A stretch of DNA of 64,000 nucleotides from Olsenella sp. An293 (lineage in GTDB: Bacteria; Actinomycetota; Coriobacteriia; Coriobacteriales; Atopobiaceae), in the NCBI RefSeq assembly GCF_002159495.1, contig NZ_NFIT01000004.1, positions 146,068 through 210,067 on the forward strand, written 5' to 3'. Below are positions 1 through 16,380 of this stretch, piece by piece. The notes beneath the pieces were generated by a model. The model was not told the origin of the DNA. It ran no database searches and saw only the letters and a program-made list of their open reading frames with translations. The position numbers were made by a program, and so were the translations under genes. Positions within the stretch are counted from its first letter, which is position 1. The number at the start of each line of letters is the position of its first letter.

Positions 1-204
1 GAACTCGCCGATGGTGGTGGGGTTGGACTCGGCGTCAATCTCGATGCCAAACTCGTCCTCGCAGGCCATGACGGCCTCAACGGTGGCCAGGCTGTCGAGG
101 CCAACCTCAGCGAGCGTGGTCTCGGCGGTCAGCTCGACGTCGTCGAGGCCGCCCTGCTCGCGGACGATCGCGCACACGCGCTCAAAGGTGCTCTGGTCTG
201 CCAT
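1..204 (-). CDS. acpP: Acyl carrier protein (3' part missing)
   Basis: Carrier of growing fatty-acyl chains on a phosphopantetheine arm in type II fatty acid synthesis in the cytoplasm. The 68 visible residues (MADQSTFERV...) hold the GLDSLATVE motif; its serine is the expected phosphopantetheine attachment site. An AAGGAG ribosome-binding site lies just upstream of the ATG at 204. The C-terminal ~10 residues run off the window edge. fabH lies immediately upstream on the same strand, so the two probably belong to one fatty-acid operon continuing to the left. Confidence 0.93.
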   Translation of the reverse strand, partial: MADQSTFERVCAIVREQGGLDDVELTAETTLAEVGLDSLATVEAVMACEDEFGIEIDAESNPTTIGEF

Positions 205-265
205 TGTTGGTACTCCTTCTTTTTCCATGCGCCCGACGGGCGCTCCAATGGACGTGATGCGGCGC

Positions 266-1225
266 CTACTCCCAGCGAAGGAGGCAGGCGCCCGTGTCGA
301 GGCCAGCGCCAAAGCCCACGAGGGCAACGAGCTGGCCGGGAGTGATCTTGCCGGCGCGGGCGAGCCGGTCGAGGGCGAGCGGGACGCACGCGCTCGAGAT
401 GTTGCCGGTCTCCGCGAGCGAGCGCGTGACCTTGGCGTCGTCAAGCCCGAGGCGGGAGACGGCCGAGGAGAGGATGCGCTCGTTGGCCTGGTGGAACACG
501 AAGTGGTCGATGTCCTCGACGGCAATGCCCGCCTCGCGGGCGAGCTCGGTCACCGAGGTGCAGATGGCGTTCACGCCAAACTTGAAGACGCGACGCCCCT
601 CCATGGAGAGGACGCTCGCCGGGCGCTCCGTCTCGTCGTACGGGGAGCTGCCGGCAACGCCCGGCACGTGGAGGATCTCGACGGAGGGCTCGGTCGAGAG
701 GCGCATCGCGAGCGGGTTCTGGCCGCCCGCGGCGAGCACGGCCGCGGCCGCGCCGTCGCCAAAGAGCACGCACGTGGCGCGGTCCTCCCAGTCCACCAGG
801 CGGCTCATCTTCTCCGCCGCGACCACGAGCACGCGCTCGGCGCGACCGCGCGCGAAGTAGCCGTCCGCAAGGTCGAGCGCGAAGACAAAGCCCGCGCAGG
901 CCGCGGAGACGTCGAAGGCGGGGCACGAGGCGCCGAGAAGCTCGGCGATGGCGCAGGCCTGGGCCGGGATGAGGTGGTCGCCGCTCGTGGTCGAGCAGAT
1001 GATGAGGTCAAGCTGGTCGGGCGTGACGCCGGCGGCCTCGAGGGCGGCGCGGCTGGCCTCGACCGAGAGCTCGTCGAGCGACTCGGCGGTGCAGATGCGA
1101 CGACTCTTGATGCCGGTGCGAGGGAAGATCCACTCGTCGGAGGTGTCAAGGAACTCGGAAAGGTCCTCGTTGGTCACCGAGCGGGCCGGAAGCGCCGACC
1201 CCGTTCCCAGAATACGAAAGCCCAC
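266..1225 (-). CDS. fabH: 3-oxoacyl-ACP synthase III (KAS III)
   Basis: Condenses acetyl-CoA (or another short acyl-CoA) with malonyl-ACP to start fatty acid synthesis. 319 residues, normal family length. The catalytic triad is visible: Cys110 in SAACAGF, His245 in HFVFHQAN and Asn275 in GNISSA. The C-terminal GFGAGLDTGACLLRW block is also typical. Translation starts at a GTG with a GGAAGG site upstream. It lies just upstream of acpP, and birA is divergent, so the 160 bp between them should carry both promoters. The position suggests control of chain initiation for the acpP-led operon. Confidence 0.95.
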   Translation of the reverse strand: MGFRILGTGSALPARSVTNEDLSEFLDTSDEWIFPRTGIKSRRICTAESLDELSVEASRAALEAAGVTPDQLDLIICSTTSGDHLIPAQACAIAELLGASCPAFDVSAACAGFVFALDLADGYFARGRAERVLVVAAEKMSRLVDWEDRATCVLFGDGAAAAVLAAGGQNPLAMRLSTEPSVEILHVPGVAGSSPYDETERPASVLSMEGRRVFKFGVNAICTSVTELAREAGIAVEDIDHFVFHQANERILSSAVSRLGLDDAKVTRSLAETGNISSACVPLALDRLARAGKITPGQLVALVGFGAGLDTGACLLRWE

Positions 1226-1388
1226 CTGCCCGCCTTCCCTCGTTGTTAACCCGTCAACATCTGTTACGTAGGCTAGTCAAAGCCGGGCGCCCGTGTCGCC
1301 AGCTTTTCAAGCTTCTCAATATTGCCACGAGTCCTTCACATGCGCATCTGCGGATACAATCGTTTCCGCAAGCGTAGGAGGGAGCAGC

Positions 1389-2147
1389 ATGGGCGTCCTG
1401 CCCGACATCCTGATCTTCGACGAGGTGGGCTCCACCAACGACGTCGCGCACGACCTTGCCGAGAAGAACGCCGCTGCCGGGACGGCCGTCGCCGCGCGCC
1501 GGCAGACTGCCGGGCGCGGGAGGCGCGGTCACGCGTGGGCCTCCCCTCGCGGCAACCTCTATCTCTCCGTGCTGTTGCGGCCCCGCGTGGCGCCCTCGCG
1601 GCTGCCGGGGCTCGCGGCAGCGTGCGGACTGGGCGCCCTCGACGGGCTCGCGGCTCTGGGGATTTCAAACGAGCCGCAGCTCAAATGGCCCAACGACGTG
1701 CTCGCGCGCGGACGCAAGCTCGGCGGCATCCTCGTGGAGGCCAGGCGCGACGGCGCGGGCGAGGCGTTCGCCGTGTGCGGATTGGGCATCAATGTCGAAA
1801 GCGCCCCGCGCGGGCTGGGGGCCGTCTGCCTGACGGAGCTGGGGGCGGCGCCGTCCTTCTCGACCCTTGCGGAGGCGCTGCGGAGCGACATCGTGGCGCG
1901 AGTCGACGGCTGGGCCGCGAGCGGCGGCGTCGAGCCGCTGGCCGGCATCCGGGACGACTACCTGGCGCGCCTCGCCTGGCTCGGGGAGCCGGTCGTGGCG
2001 CTCTCGCCCGAGGGCGAGCCCCTGGCCGCGGGGCGCCTCGAGACCGTGGACGCGTGGGGCCGCGCCGTGCTGGAGACCGCTGACGGCCCCGCGTTCTTCT
2101 CAGCCGAGCAAGCCTCCCTGCGACCCGCCACCCCGAGCAAACTCTGA
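1389..2147 (+). CDS. birA: Biotin--[acetyl-CoA carboxylase] ligase, HTH-less
   Basis: Activates biotin to biotinyl-AMP and transfers it to the biotin carboxyl carrier protein. The ATG at 1389 is chosen because AGGAGGGAGCAGC precedes it; the frame is open further upstream but without a ribosome site. The 252-residue product has the GRGRRG biotinyl-AMP binding loop, the LKWPNDV motif and the GILVEA strand, then a small C-terminal SH3-like domain. There is no N-terminal winged helix, so it is a class I enzyme not expected to repress transcription. It sits opposite fabH, which fits biotin-dependent malonyl-CoA supply. A TACAAT at 1355-1360 could be its -10 box. Confidence 0.93.
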   Translation: MGVLPDILIFDEVGSTNDVAHDLAEKNAAAGTAVAARRQTAGRGRRGHAWASPRGNLYLSVLLRPRVAPSRLPGLAAACGLGALDGLAALGISNEPQLKWPNDVLARGRKLGGILVEARRDGAGEAFAVCGLGINVESAPRGLGAVCLTELGAAPSFSTLAEALRSDIVARVDGWAASGGVEPLAGIRDDYLARLAWLGEPVVALSPEGEPLAAGRLETVDAWGRAVLETADGPAFFSAEQASLRPATPSKL

Positions 2148-2249
2148 CTTTTCTGTACACAAAGTTCGCCGGAGCCGCGACTACCTCGCACCGCAGGCAG
2201 CCTCACAACCCAGCCCTTTGGTTGCCCGCGCCCTTCGATAAGAAGGCCG

Positions 2250-2321
2250 AGCGGCCCCGCCCTTCTCATCCGGCGACTTCTGCGCGAAGCGCAGTGAGCC
2301 GGAGAGAAGGGCGGGGCCGCT
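2250..2321. terminator. Large bidirectional hairpin between birA and rpoC
   Basis: Two 18-base arms (2250-2267 and 2304-2321, AGCGGCCCCGCCCTTCTC and its complement) enclose a second stem (CCGGC/GCCGG) and an inner CTGCGC/GCGCAG hairpin. It lies between the convergent 3' ends of birA and rpoC and probably ends transcription from both sides. No long U tract follows on either strand, so termination efficiency is uncertain. Confidence 0.75.
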
Positions 2322-2343
2322 CTAACGGGTTCGTAGTCGAGCG

Positions 2344-6768
<4,425 letters not shown>

Positions 6769-6773
6769 AGTCG

Positions 6774-10283
<3,510 letters not shown>

Positions 10284-10336
10284 CAGGCTTTTCCTCCTTC
10301 AAAAAGGGTGGAAGGCGGCAATTGTCGCAACGTAAT

Positions 10337-10365
10337 AAGTTACCGAAACGCCTCTCCCCGGTCAA
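10337..10365 (-). promoter_or_regulatory. Probable rpoB promoter
   Basis: Reading the minus strand, TTGACC (10365-10360) and TAACTT (10342-10337) are separated by 17 bases, about 50 bp upstream of the rpoB GTG. A dedicated promoter here fits the hairpin that follows rplL and the long gap between them. Confidence 0.55.
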
Positions 10366-10519
10366 TGAAAAGCCTTGACTTGACCCCCGTTTTCGAGTAT
10401 GTTCTACCGCTCACCCAATCTACCTGCGAATATATGATGCCGAGAAGAACCTTGTTGTGAAGGTTCGGTGGTGCCCTGTGAAGCCGGCCCTACCGCTCGC
10501 CGATAAGGACCTGCTGGCC

Positions 10520-10740
10520 GCCCGCACTTCTCGGCATCGGCCGGGAGGACGCCCGCACTTCTCGGCATCGGCCGGGAGGACGCCCGCACTTCTCGGCAGC
10601 CCTCATCCAGTGCGGGCTCCAGCGCACTCGATGCGCGCACTCGACGCCATATGCCGAGAAGGACCCCGCACCCGGGGCCCCTCCGCCCAAAATCCGCCCG
10701 CACTCCTCGCCCGCACTCGATGCACGCACTCGTAAGTGCG
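10520..10740. repeat. Intergenic repeat block I (GCACTTCTCG-rich)
   Basis: Most of the 555-bp gap between rplL and rpoB is repetitive. Two full copies and one partial copy of a 31-bp unit are head to tail (10520-10550, 10551-10581, 10582-10598), each containing GCCCGCACTTCTCGGC. The next 140 bp resemble bases 25416-25538 upstream of clpC and end in the palindrome CGCACTCGTAAGTGCG (10725-10740). Frames open across it on the minus strand, but no start or ribosome site supports a gene. The remainder of the gap holds the rpoB promoter and the rplL hairpin. Confidence 0.8.
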
Positions 10741-10772
10741 TGCACGCGGCGCAGGCTCTGCACGCACACAAT

Positions 10773-10802
10773 AAGGGGCCGGACCCGTGGGCCCGACCCC
10801 TT
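10773..10802 (-). terminator. Hairpin after rplL
   Basis: Arms AAGGGGTCGGG and its near complement with a 4-base loop lie about 35 bp after the rplL stop. Almost the same sequence is reused after the iron alcohol dehydrogenase (42248-42275). The U tract is poor here, so readthrough into rpoB is possible. Confidence 0.6.
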
Positions 10803-10838
10803 GAAGGTACGCGATCGCGTGACCCGAAGTAAGCGAAC

Positions 10839-11222
10839 TTACTTGAGGGTGACGACGGCGCCGGCCTCCTCGAGCTGCTTCTTGGCGGCCTCGGCGTCCT
10901 CCTTCTTGGCGCCCTCGAGGACGGCCTTGGGGGCACCCTCGACGACCTCCTTGGCCTCCTTGAGGCCGAGGCTGGTCAGAGCGCGGACGACCTTGATGAC
11001 GGCGATCTTGTTGTCGCCGAAGGACTCGAGGACGACGTCGAAGTTGGTCTTCTCCTCCTCCTCGGCGGCAGCGCCGGCAGCCGGAGCGGCGGCGACGGCG
11101 GCGACGGGGGCGGCGGCGGAGACGCCGAAGGTGTCCTCGATAGCCTTGACGAGCTCGGAGGCCTCGAGAAGGGTCATCTCCTTGAGGGCGTCAATGATCT
11201 CCTCGGTGGTAAGCTTAGCCAT
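10839..11222 (-). CDS. rplL: Ribosomal protein L7/L12
   Basis: Stalk protein of the 50S subunit that recruits translation GTPases such as EF-Tu and EF-G. 127 residues: an N-terminal dimerisation helix ([19 protein letters not shown]), an Ala/Gly-rich hinge near residues 40-60, and the C-terminal domain with the conserved [20 protein letters not shown] surface. AAAGGAAA precedes the ATG. It follows rplJ and forms the L10-(L12) complex with its product. Confidence 0.97.
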   Translation of the reverse strand: MAKLTTEEIIDALKEMTLLEASELVKAIEDTFGVSAAAPVAAVAAAPAAGAAAEEEEKTNFDVVLESFGDNKIAVIKVVRALTSLGLKEAKEVVEGAPKAVLEGAKKEDAEAAKKQLEEAGAVVTLK

Positions 11223-11321
11223 TTTTGGTTTCCTTTCGATCCCGCGCGTCGTGCGCGGATGGTCTGTGTGGTTGCGAGGCGCGATGCGCCCCTCGGGGTG
11301 CGGACGAGCCGCGTCTGACCG

Positions 11322-11843
11322 CTAGGCGGCCTGCTTCTGCTCGGAGACAGCGCTGATGGTGCGGGCGAGACCGGACGGGACCTCGTTGACGCACACGGCG
11401 ATGCCACGGGCGAAGCCGCTGATGAGACCAGCGATCTGACCCATGAGCTGCTCGCGGTTGGGCAGGTCGGCGTAGGCCTTGGCCTCATCGGCCGTGAGAG
11501 CCTTGCCATCGGCGATAGCACCGACAAACGCCATCTTCTTGAGCTTATCGGACTGCTCCTTGATGACCTTGGCGGCATCGACGGGGTCCTTCTCGTAGAA
11601 GACGTAGGCGCAGGTGCCGGAGAGCATCTCGTCGATGTTGGGCATCCCGGCGTTCTCGAGGGCGATCTTGACGATGTTGTTCTTGTAGACCTTCATCTCG
11701 GCGCCGGCCGCGCGCAGGGCGCGACGGACCTCCTGGGTCTCCTTGACGGAGAGGCCACGATAGTCAACAACGAAGACGCCACCGGCGGCCTCCAGGGAGC
11801 TGGCGACCTTCTCGAGCATAGCGACATTGGACTTGGACGGCAT
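11322..11843 (-). CDS. rplJ: Ribosomal protein L10
   Basis: Base of the ribosomal stalk; it binds 23S rRNA and holds L12 dimers on its C-terminal helix. The ATG at 11843 (MPSKSNVAMLEKVASSL) gives 173 residues, the usual size; the frame runs further upstream into the leader, which is not translated by this reading. VDYRGLSVKETQ and KNNIVKIALE are typical L10 blocks. AGGAGG lies ~12 bases upstream. Its 288-bp leader carries a terminator-like hairpin, consistent with autoregulation by the L10-L12 complex as in other bacteria. Confidence 0.95.
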   Translation of the reverse strand: MPSKSNVAMLEKVASSLEAAGGVFVVDYRGLSVKETQEVRRALRAAGAEMKVYKNNIVKIALENAGMPNIDEMLSGTCAYVFYEKDPVDAAKVIKEQSDKLKKMAFVGAIADGKALTADEAKAYADLPNREQLMGQIAGLISGFARGIAVCVNEVPSGLARTISAVSEQKQAA

Positions 11844-11902
11844 GTGTTCTGTACACCTCCTCATAGAGCTTCGGGCACGAGCCGCCAACAGGCGGGCCCT
11901 CC

Positions 11903-11940
11903 GCAAAAGAAGACCCCGCTGGCGCAGCCAAAGCGGGGTC
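11903..11940 (-). terminator. Attenuator-like hairpin in the rplJ leader
   Basis: On the minus strand, GACCCCGCT and AGCGGGGTC (11940-11932 and 11920-11912) form a stem with an 11-base loop, followed by TCTTTTGC. It lies 70 bp before the rplJ start. Position and form match the attenuators of L10 leaders; the L10-binding fold itself was not modelled. Confidence 0.6.
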
Positions 11941-12042
11941 CTCGAGGATGCAATCTCTGAGACCACCTCGGCAGGCGGGATTTCCCATTAAGCCTTGCGG
12001 CACCGGCTGTCTTTGGCAGCGGAACGTGCAGACGTAACGCAG

Positions 12043-12090
12043 GACGGGCGTCCTGCGCGTGACATTGTGTCACGGCAAAGGACGCCCGTC
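12043..12090 (-). terminator. Hairpin after rplA
   Basis: Perfect 11-bp arms (GACGGGCGTCC and GGACGCCCGTC) with an inner GTGAC/GTCAC stem, about 40 bp past the rplA stop. It probably separates rplKA from rplJL. No strong U tract is visible. Confidence 0.6.
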
Positions 12091-12131
12091 AAGCAATCAA
12101 GAAATCTCCAAGCGAGAAGAACGCGCTCCCG

Positions 12132-12839
12132 CTACTCGTCCATGAGGTTGCGGGTCTTGGTGGAGTCGATCTTGATGCCAGGGCCCATCGTGGTGGAGAC
12201 GACGACGGACTTGACGTACTTGCCCTTGGCGCTGGACGGCTTCACGCGGAGCAGCTCGTTGATGAGCGCGCCGTAGTTCTCGACGAGCTTCTGGGTGTCG
12301 AAGGACACCTTGCCCATCGGGACGTGGCAGATGCCGTAGCGGTCGGCGCGGTACTCGACGCGGCCGGCCTTGAGCTCGCCGACCATCTTGGCAACGTCCA
12401 TGGTGACGGTGCCGAGCTTGGGGTTGGGCATGAGGCCACGGGGGCCGAGGATCTTGCCGAGGCGGCCGACCTTGCCCATCATGTTGGGCGTGGCGATGGC
12501 GGCGTCGAAGTTCAGCTCGCCAGCCTGGATCTGGGCCACGAGGTCATCGGAGCCGATGACGTCGGCGCCGGCGGCCTCAGCCTCGCGGGCCTTCTCGCCC
12601 TCGGCGAAGACGGCGACGCGGACGGTCTTGCCGGTGCCGTGGGGCAGCGCGATGGAGCCGCGGACGTTCTGGTCGGCCTTGCGGGTGTCGACGCCGAGAC
12701 GGACGGCGACCTCGACGGTCTCGTCGAACTTGGCGGGGGACAGCTCCTTGGCGAGCTCCATGGCCTCCTTCGGGGTGTAGAGCTTGGTGCTGTCGACCTT
12801 GGCGGCGGCGGCCTTGTAGTTCTTTCCGTGCTTAGGCAT
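12132..12839 (-). CDS. rplA: Ribosomal protein L1
   Basis: Binds 23S rRNA at the mobile L1 stalk and helps release E-site tRNA; in many bacteria it also represses its own operon. 235 residues, full length, with the signature around [18 protein letters not shown]. The ATG at 12839 follows AGGAGG. It lies 82 bp after rplK with a small palindrome (12884-12913) in the gap; the rplK-rplA order is the usual one. Confidence 0.97.
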   Translation of the reverse strand: MPKHGKNYKAAAAKVDSTKLYTPKEAMELAKELSPAKFDETVEVAVRLGVDTRKADQNVRGSIALPHGTGKTVRVAVFAEGEKAREAEAAGADVIGSDDLVAQIQAGELNFDAAIATPNMMGKVGRLGKILGPRGLMPNPKLGTVTMDVAKMVGELKAGRVEYRADRYGICHVPMGKVSFDTQKLVENYGALINELLRVKPSSAKGKYVKSVVVSTTMGPGIKIDSTKTRNLMDE

Positions 12840-12883
12840 GTTCTTACCTCCTGTGGTCAGCGGGCTTCTCGCCCTCCCACATC

Positions 12884-12913
12884 GATGACGAAAAGGGACG
12901 GTCCCTCTTCATC
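12884..12913. repeat. REP-like palindrome (GGGACGGTCCC)
   Basis: Imperfect inverted repeat, GATGA...AAAAGGGAC-GGTCCCT...TTCATC, starting 8 bp after the rplK stop. It resembles the element at 32444-32470 and shares its GGGAC-N-GTCCC centre with the pair at 48838-48900. Confidence 0.65.
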
Positions 12914-12921
12914 AGTGCTGG

Positions 12922-13350
12922 CTACTCGGCGATGGTGACGCCCATGGAGCGAGCGGTGCCGGCGACGATCTTCTTGGCGGCCTCGATGTCGTTGGCGTTG
13001 AGGTCGGGCATCTTGATCTCGGCGATCTTGGTGAGCTGCTCCTGGGAGAGCTGGCCGACCTTGTCGCGCTGGGGGACGCCGGAGCCACCCTTGAGGCCGA
13101 GCTCCTTCTTGATGAGCTCAGCGGCAGGCGGGGTCTTGCAGACGAAGTCGAAGCTGCGGTCCTCGTAGACCGTGATCTCGACCGGGATGATGTCGCCGGC
13201 CTTGTCCTGCGTAGCGGCGTTGAAGGCCTGGCAGAACTGCATGATGTTGACCTGGGCGGCACCGAGGGCGGGGCCGACGGGAGGCGCGGGGTTGGCGGCG
13301 CCGGCGGGAATCTGGAGCTTGATGAAGTTGGTGACCTGCTTCTTGGCCAT
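12922..13350 (-). CDS. rplK: Ribosomal protein L11
   Basis: Binds the GTPase-associated region of 23S rRNA together with L10; needed for the stringent response and the target area of thiostrepton. 142 residues, full length. The proline-rich N-terminal turn [16 protein letters not shown] and the C-terminal MPDLNAND block are typical. AAGGAG lies before the ATG. It follows nusG in the standard secE-nusG-rplK-rplA order. Confidence 0.97.
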   Translation of the reverse strand: MAKKQVTNFIKLQIPAGAANPAPPVGPALGAAQVNIMQFCQAFNAATQDKAGDIIPVEITVYEDRSFDFVCKTPPAAELIKKELGLKGGSGVPQRDKVGQLSQEQLTKIAEIKMPDLNANDIEAAKKIVAGTARSMGVTIAE

Positions 13351-13442
13351 GTCTCTCTCCTTGGGGACTCTGTCGTTGCGATCTATGAAGGCGCCCAGCC
13401 CGAGAAGCTATCCTCACCGATGCCGGGTGGGCGGGATGTCTG

Positions 13443-13991
13443 CTATCCGATGACCGAAATCTGGTCGAGGGTGAGCTCGACGGGCGTCTCGCGGCCGAAG
13501 ATGGTGAGCATGACCTTGACCTTGCCGGACTCGGGCATGACCTCGGACACGAGACCGTCGAAGTCCGCGAGGGGCCCGGAAAGGACCTTGACGGACTGAC
13601 CGACCTCGATGTTGGTGGCGGTGCGCTTGGGCGCCGGGGCAGAGGTGCCGCGGCCGCCGGAGCGACGCATGATCTTGTCGAACTCGTCGCGACGAAGCGG
13701 CGTCGGCTTGCCGTCGAGACCGACGAAGCCGGTCACGCCGGGGGTGTTGCGCACGACGGCCCAGGTGTTGTCGTCGATCTCCATGCGAACGAGGACGTAG
13801 CTCGGGAAGACCTTGGACTCCTTGGTCTCGCGCTTGCCGCCGTCCTTGATCTCGGTGACCTCCTCGGTCGGGATCTGGATGTCCACGACCTTGTCCTCGA
13901 GGCCATAGGTCTCGATGCGGTGCTCGAGGTCTGCCTTGACCTTGTTCTCGTACCCTGAGTAGGTGTGAATCACGTACCAGCGCTTAGCCAT
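13443..13991 (-). CDS. nusG: Transcription elongation/antitermination factor NusG
   Basis: Binds the RNA polymerase clamp and modulates elongation, pausing and Rho action. 182 residues: the NGN domain starts MAKRWYVIHTYSGYENKVK and a C-terminal KOW domain contains VKVLSGPLADFDGLVSEV. A Gly/Arg-rich linker near residues 105-120 separates them. Only three bases separate it from secE, and GAGGGGG precedes the ATG, so the two are translated from one message. Confidence 0.97.
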   Translation of the reverse strand: MAKRWYVIHTYSGYENKVKADLEHRIETYGLEDKVVDIQIPTEEVTEIKDGGKRETKESKVFPSYVLVRMEIDDNTWAVVRNTPGVTGFVGLDGKPTPLRRDEFDKIMRRSGGRGTSAPAPKRTATNIEVGQSVKVLSGPLADFDGLVSEVMPESGKVKVMLTIFGRETPVELTLDQISVIG

Positions 13992-13994
13992 GGT

Positions 13995-14378
13995 CTACCC
14001 CCTCAGGCCGGTGTAGCCGACGAGCGCGGCGACGATACCGGAGTCGACGAGCCAGATGATGATGCCAAAGACGATGAGCATCGCGATGATGGCCACCGAG
14101 TAGCTCTTGAGCTCGCTCTTGGAGGGCCACACAACGCGACGCATCTCGGAGCGGACGTCGCCGAGATAGTTGCGCAGACGGCGGATGGGGCCGGGGTGCG
14201 CCTTGGCGCGCTCCTCCTTGGCGGCCTTCTTCTCTGCCTTGGCGGCGGCCTTCTCGCTCTTCTCGACCGCCTTCTTGGCGTCCTCGGGCTCAGAGGCGGC
14301 GCGCGCAGCCTCGACGCGAGCGCGCTCCTCGGCTCGCGCCTTGCGGACGCTCCTCTTGTTACGGTCCTTGTTGGCCAT
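13995..14378 (-). CDS. secE: Preprotein translocase subunit SecE with long charged N-terminus
   Basis: Membrane subunit that clamps SecY in the protein-export channel. The C-terminal part has the amphipathic helix (YLGDVRSEMRRVVWPSK) and one membrane span near residues 98-120 (SVAIIAMLIVFGIIIWLV), as in short Gram-positive SecE. The first ~70 residues are an added Arg/Lys/Glu/Ala-rich segment, probably a cytoplasmic coiled coil, making it about twice the 60-70 residues common in the family. GGAG lies before the ATG. The gene is between tRNA-Trp and nusG. Confidence 0.93.
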   Translation of the reverse strand: MANKDRNKRSVRKARAEERARVEAARAASEPEDAKKAVEKSEKAAAKAEKKAAKEERAKAHPGPIRRLRNYLGDVRSEMRRVVWPSKSELKSYSVAIIAMLIVFGIIIWLVDSGIVAALVGYTGLRG

Positions 14379-14451
14379 CCCTCGACTCCTAAGAAAACGG
14401 TCCCTTACATGGAAACCGGCTAACCCCGAAGGGAAAGCCGGTGGTGAAATC

Positions 14452-14527
14452 TGGCAGGCCAGGAAGGACTCGAACCCTCAACAAACGGTTTTGGAGACCG
14501 CCGCTCTACCATTGGAGCTACTGGCCT
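14452..14527 (-). tRNA. tRNA-Trp (CCA)
   Basis: Acceptor arms AGGCCAG and CTGGCCT pair, the anticodon loop CTCCAAA carries CCA, and the 3' CCA is encoded. It lies between rpmG and secE, the frequent rpmG-trnW-secE arrangement, and is probably cut from their common transcript. Confidence 0.97.
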
Positions 14528-14547
14528 GTGATGAAAACCCACCTTGG

Positions 14548-14697
14548 TTAGCGGGTCTCCCTGTGAAGCGTGTGCTTACGGCACCACGGGCAGTACTTCT
14601 TCAACTCCATGCGATCGGGGTTGTTGGACTTGTTCTTGTCCGTGGTGTAGTTGCGGCGCTTGCACTCGGTGCACGCGAGGGTAACTAGAGTACGCAT
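14548..14697 (-). CDS. rpmG: Ribosomal protein L33, zinc-binding form
   Basis: Small 50S protein near the E site. 49 residues starting [17 protein letters not shown], with two CxxC pairs (CTEC and CPWC), so this is the zinc-binding C+ paralog. A GGAGGATCA sequence precedes the ATG. It lies between tuf and tRNA-Trp. Confidence 0.95.
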   Translation of the reverse strand: MRTLVTLACTECKRRNYTTDKNKSNNPDRMELKKYCPWCRKHTLHRETR

Positions 14698-14845
14698 TGA
14701 TCCTCCTGAAGAACTTCTCGTTGGAGGGGGTTTCCCTCGAACGTGACGCGATGGAGAACGATACCATCGGTCTGCCCGAACTGTCAACCCCCTGACGACG
14801 ACACGGCTCGCATCACAAAATCCGCAAATAGCGAGAAGTACGCGC

Positions 14846-14880
14846 AAAAAAGACCCGGCGTCGCGAGAACGCCGGGTCTT
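14846..14880 (-). terminator. tuf terminator
   Basis: Arms AAGACCCGGCGT and its complement with a 7-base loop, followed on the minus strand by a run of six T. It begins about 20 bp after the tuf stop and is the clearest intrinsic terminator of the cluster. Confidence 0.85.
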
Positions 14881-14899
14881 GAACTAGCTTCTGGTGAAG

Positions 14900-16105
14900 T
14901 TAGTCGAGAATCGAGGAGACGCGGCCGTCGCCGACGGTGTGGCCACCCTCGCGGATAGCGAACTTGAGGCCCTGCTCCATGGCGATCGGGTGGATGAGCT
15001 CGCAGGTGACGGTGATGTGGTCGCCAGGCATAGCCATCTCAACCTTGGTGCCGTTGGTGTCGGTGAGCTCGGAGATGTCACCGGTGACGTCGGTGGTGCG
15101 GAAGTAGAACTGCGGACGGTAGCCGGCGAAGAACGGGGTGTGACGGCCACCCTCCTCCTTGGTGAGGACGTAGATCTCGCCGGTGAACTTCTGGTGCGGC
15201 TGGACGGAGCCGGGCTTGCAGATGACCTGGCCGCGCTCGATGTCCTCGCGCTTGATGCCGCGCAGGAGGATGCCGACGTTGTCGCCAGCCTCGCAGAAGT
15301 CCATGGTCTTGCGGAACATCTCGATGCCGGTGGCGACGGAGGTCTGCTTCTCGCGGATGCCGACGATCTCGACGGGGTCGTTGAGCTTGAGCTCGCCGCG
15401 CTCGACACGGCCGGTGGCGACGGTGCCGCGGCCGGAGATGGTCATGACGTCCTCGATGGCCATCAGGAACGGCTTGTCGTTGTCACGCGGGGGCGTCGGG
15501 ATGTAGGAGTCGACGGCGTGCATGAGCTCGACGATGGAGTCGACCCACTTCTGCTCGCCGTTGAGGGCGCCGAGAGCGGAGCCGCGGATGATCGGCAGGT
15601 CGTCGCCGGGGAAGTCGTACTCGGTGAGGAGGTCGCGGGTCTCCATCTCAACGAGGTCGATGAGCTCCTCGTCGTCAACCATGTCGCACTTGTTCAGGAA
15701 GACGATGATGTAGGGGACGCCGACCTGACGAGCGAGAAGGATGTGCTCGCGGGTCTGGGCCATGGGGCCGTCGGTGGCGGCGATGACGAGGATGGCGCCG
15801 TCCATCTGAGCCGCACCGGAGATCATGTTCTTGATGTAGTCAGCGTGGCCCGGGCAGTCGACGTGAGCGTAGTGGCGCTCCCAGGTCTCGTACTCGATGT
15901 GGGCAACGTTGATGGTGATGCCGCGCTGACGCTCCTCGGGAGCCTTGTCGATGTTCTCGAAGGCGGTGTAGTCGGCCTTGCAGCCCTCGGTCTCGGAGAG
16001 GACCTTGGTGATGGCCGCGGTCGTGGTGGTCTTGCCGTGGTCGACGTGACCAATGGTACCGATGTTTACGTGGGGCTTGGAACGATCGAACTTCTCCTTG
16101 GCCAT
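14900..16105 (-). CDS. tuf: Elongation factor Tu
   Basis: GTPase that delivers aminoacyl-tRNA to the ribosome. Start chosen at the second ATG ([17 protein letters not shown]), six bases after AGGAGG; the ATG six bases further upstream touches the Shine-Dalgarno itself. 401 residues. GTPase motifs [16 protein letters not shown] and NKCDMVD are present, then the two beta-barrel domains. The EF-G gene is not next to it. Upstream lie three tRNAs, likely in the same transcript. Confidence 0.98.
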   Translation of the reverse strand: MAKEKFDRSKPHVNIGTIGHVDHGKTTTTAAITKVLSETEGCKADYTAFENIDKAPEERQRGITINVAHIEYETWERHYAHVDCPGHADYIKNMISGAAQMDGAILVIAATDGPMAQTREHILLARQVGVPYIIVFLNKCDMVDDEELIDLVEMETRDLLTEYDFPGDDLPIIRGSALGALNGEQKWVDSIVELMHAVDSYIPTPPRDNDKPFLMAIEDVMTISGRGTVATGRVERGELKLNDPVEIVGIREKQTSVATGIEMFRKTMDFCEAGDNVGILLRGIKREDIERGQVICKPGSVQPHQKFTGEIYVLTKEEGGRHTPFFAGYRPQFYFRTTDVTGDISELTDTNGTKVEMAMPGDHITVTCELIHPIAMEQGLKFAIREGGHTVGDGRVSSILD

Positions 16106-16196
16106 TGCCATCCTCCTTCTGGAACCGACCTTCTGGCCTTCCAATGTACTTGCTTCGTTCTTATGCCAAGCGGCGCCGAAGCGCCGCCAAGAACTC

Positions 16197-16273
16197 TGGT
16201 ACCGGTGACTGGACTCGAACCAGTGACATCGCGGGTATGAGCCGCGTGCTCTAACCAACTGAGCTACACCGGC
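16197..16273 (-). tRNA. tRNA-Met (CAT), probably elongator
   Basis: The anticodon loop CTCATAC carries CAT between CGCGG/CCGCG stem strands, and CCA is encoded. Acceptor arms GCCGGTG/CACCGGT pair at all seven positions with one G-U at 1-72, so it lacks the unpaired first position of initiator tRNA. A lysidine-modified Ile2 tRNA is less likely. Confidence 0.9.
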
Positions 16274-16301
16274 GTGGTGCCTTGCGACTGAATGGCGGAA
16301 A

Positions 16302-16377
16302 TGGAGCCCGCGACCGGATTTGAACCGGTGACCTCTTCGTTACCAACGAAGTGCTCTACCGACTGAGCTACACGGGC
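16302..16377 (-). tRNA. tRNA-Thr (GGT)
   Basis: Anticodon loop TTGGTAA between CTTCG and CGAAG; acceptor GCCCGTG pairs with CGCGGGC; CCA encoded. It reads ACC/ACU. Confidence 0.96.
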
Positions 16378-16380
16378 AGA

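Noticed and set aside
10520..10598. CRISPR array
   Set aside because: Only two and a half copies, directly abutting with no unique spacers, and no cas genes.
10404..10769. Minus-strand open frame of 121 residues in the rplL-rpoB gap
   Set aside because: It runs through the repeat block and ends close to the rpoB promoter; no ribosome site, and related frames in block II are in a different register.
16197..16273. Initiator tRNA-Met
   Set aside because: Positions 1 and 72 can pair and the anticodon stem lacks the three consecutive G-C pairs typical of initiators.
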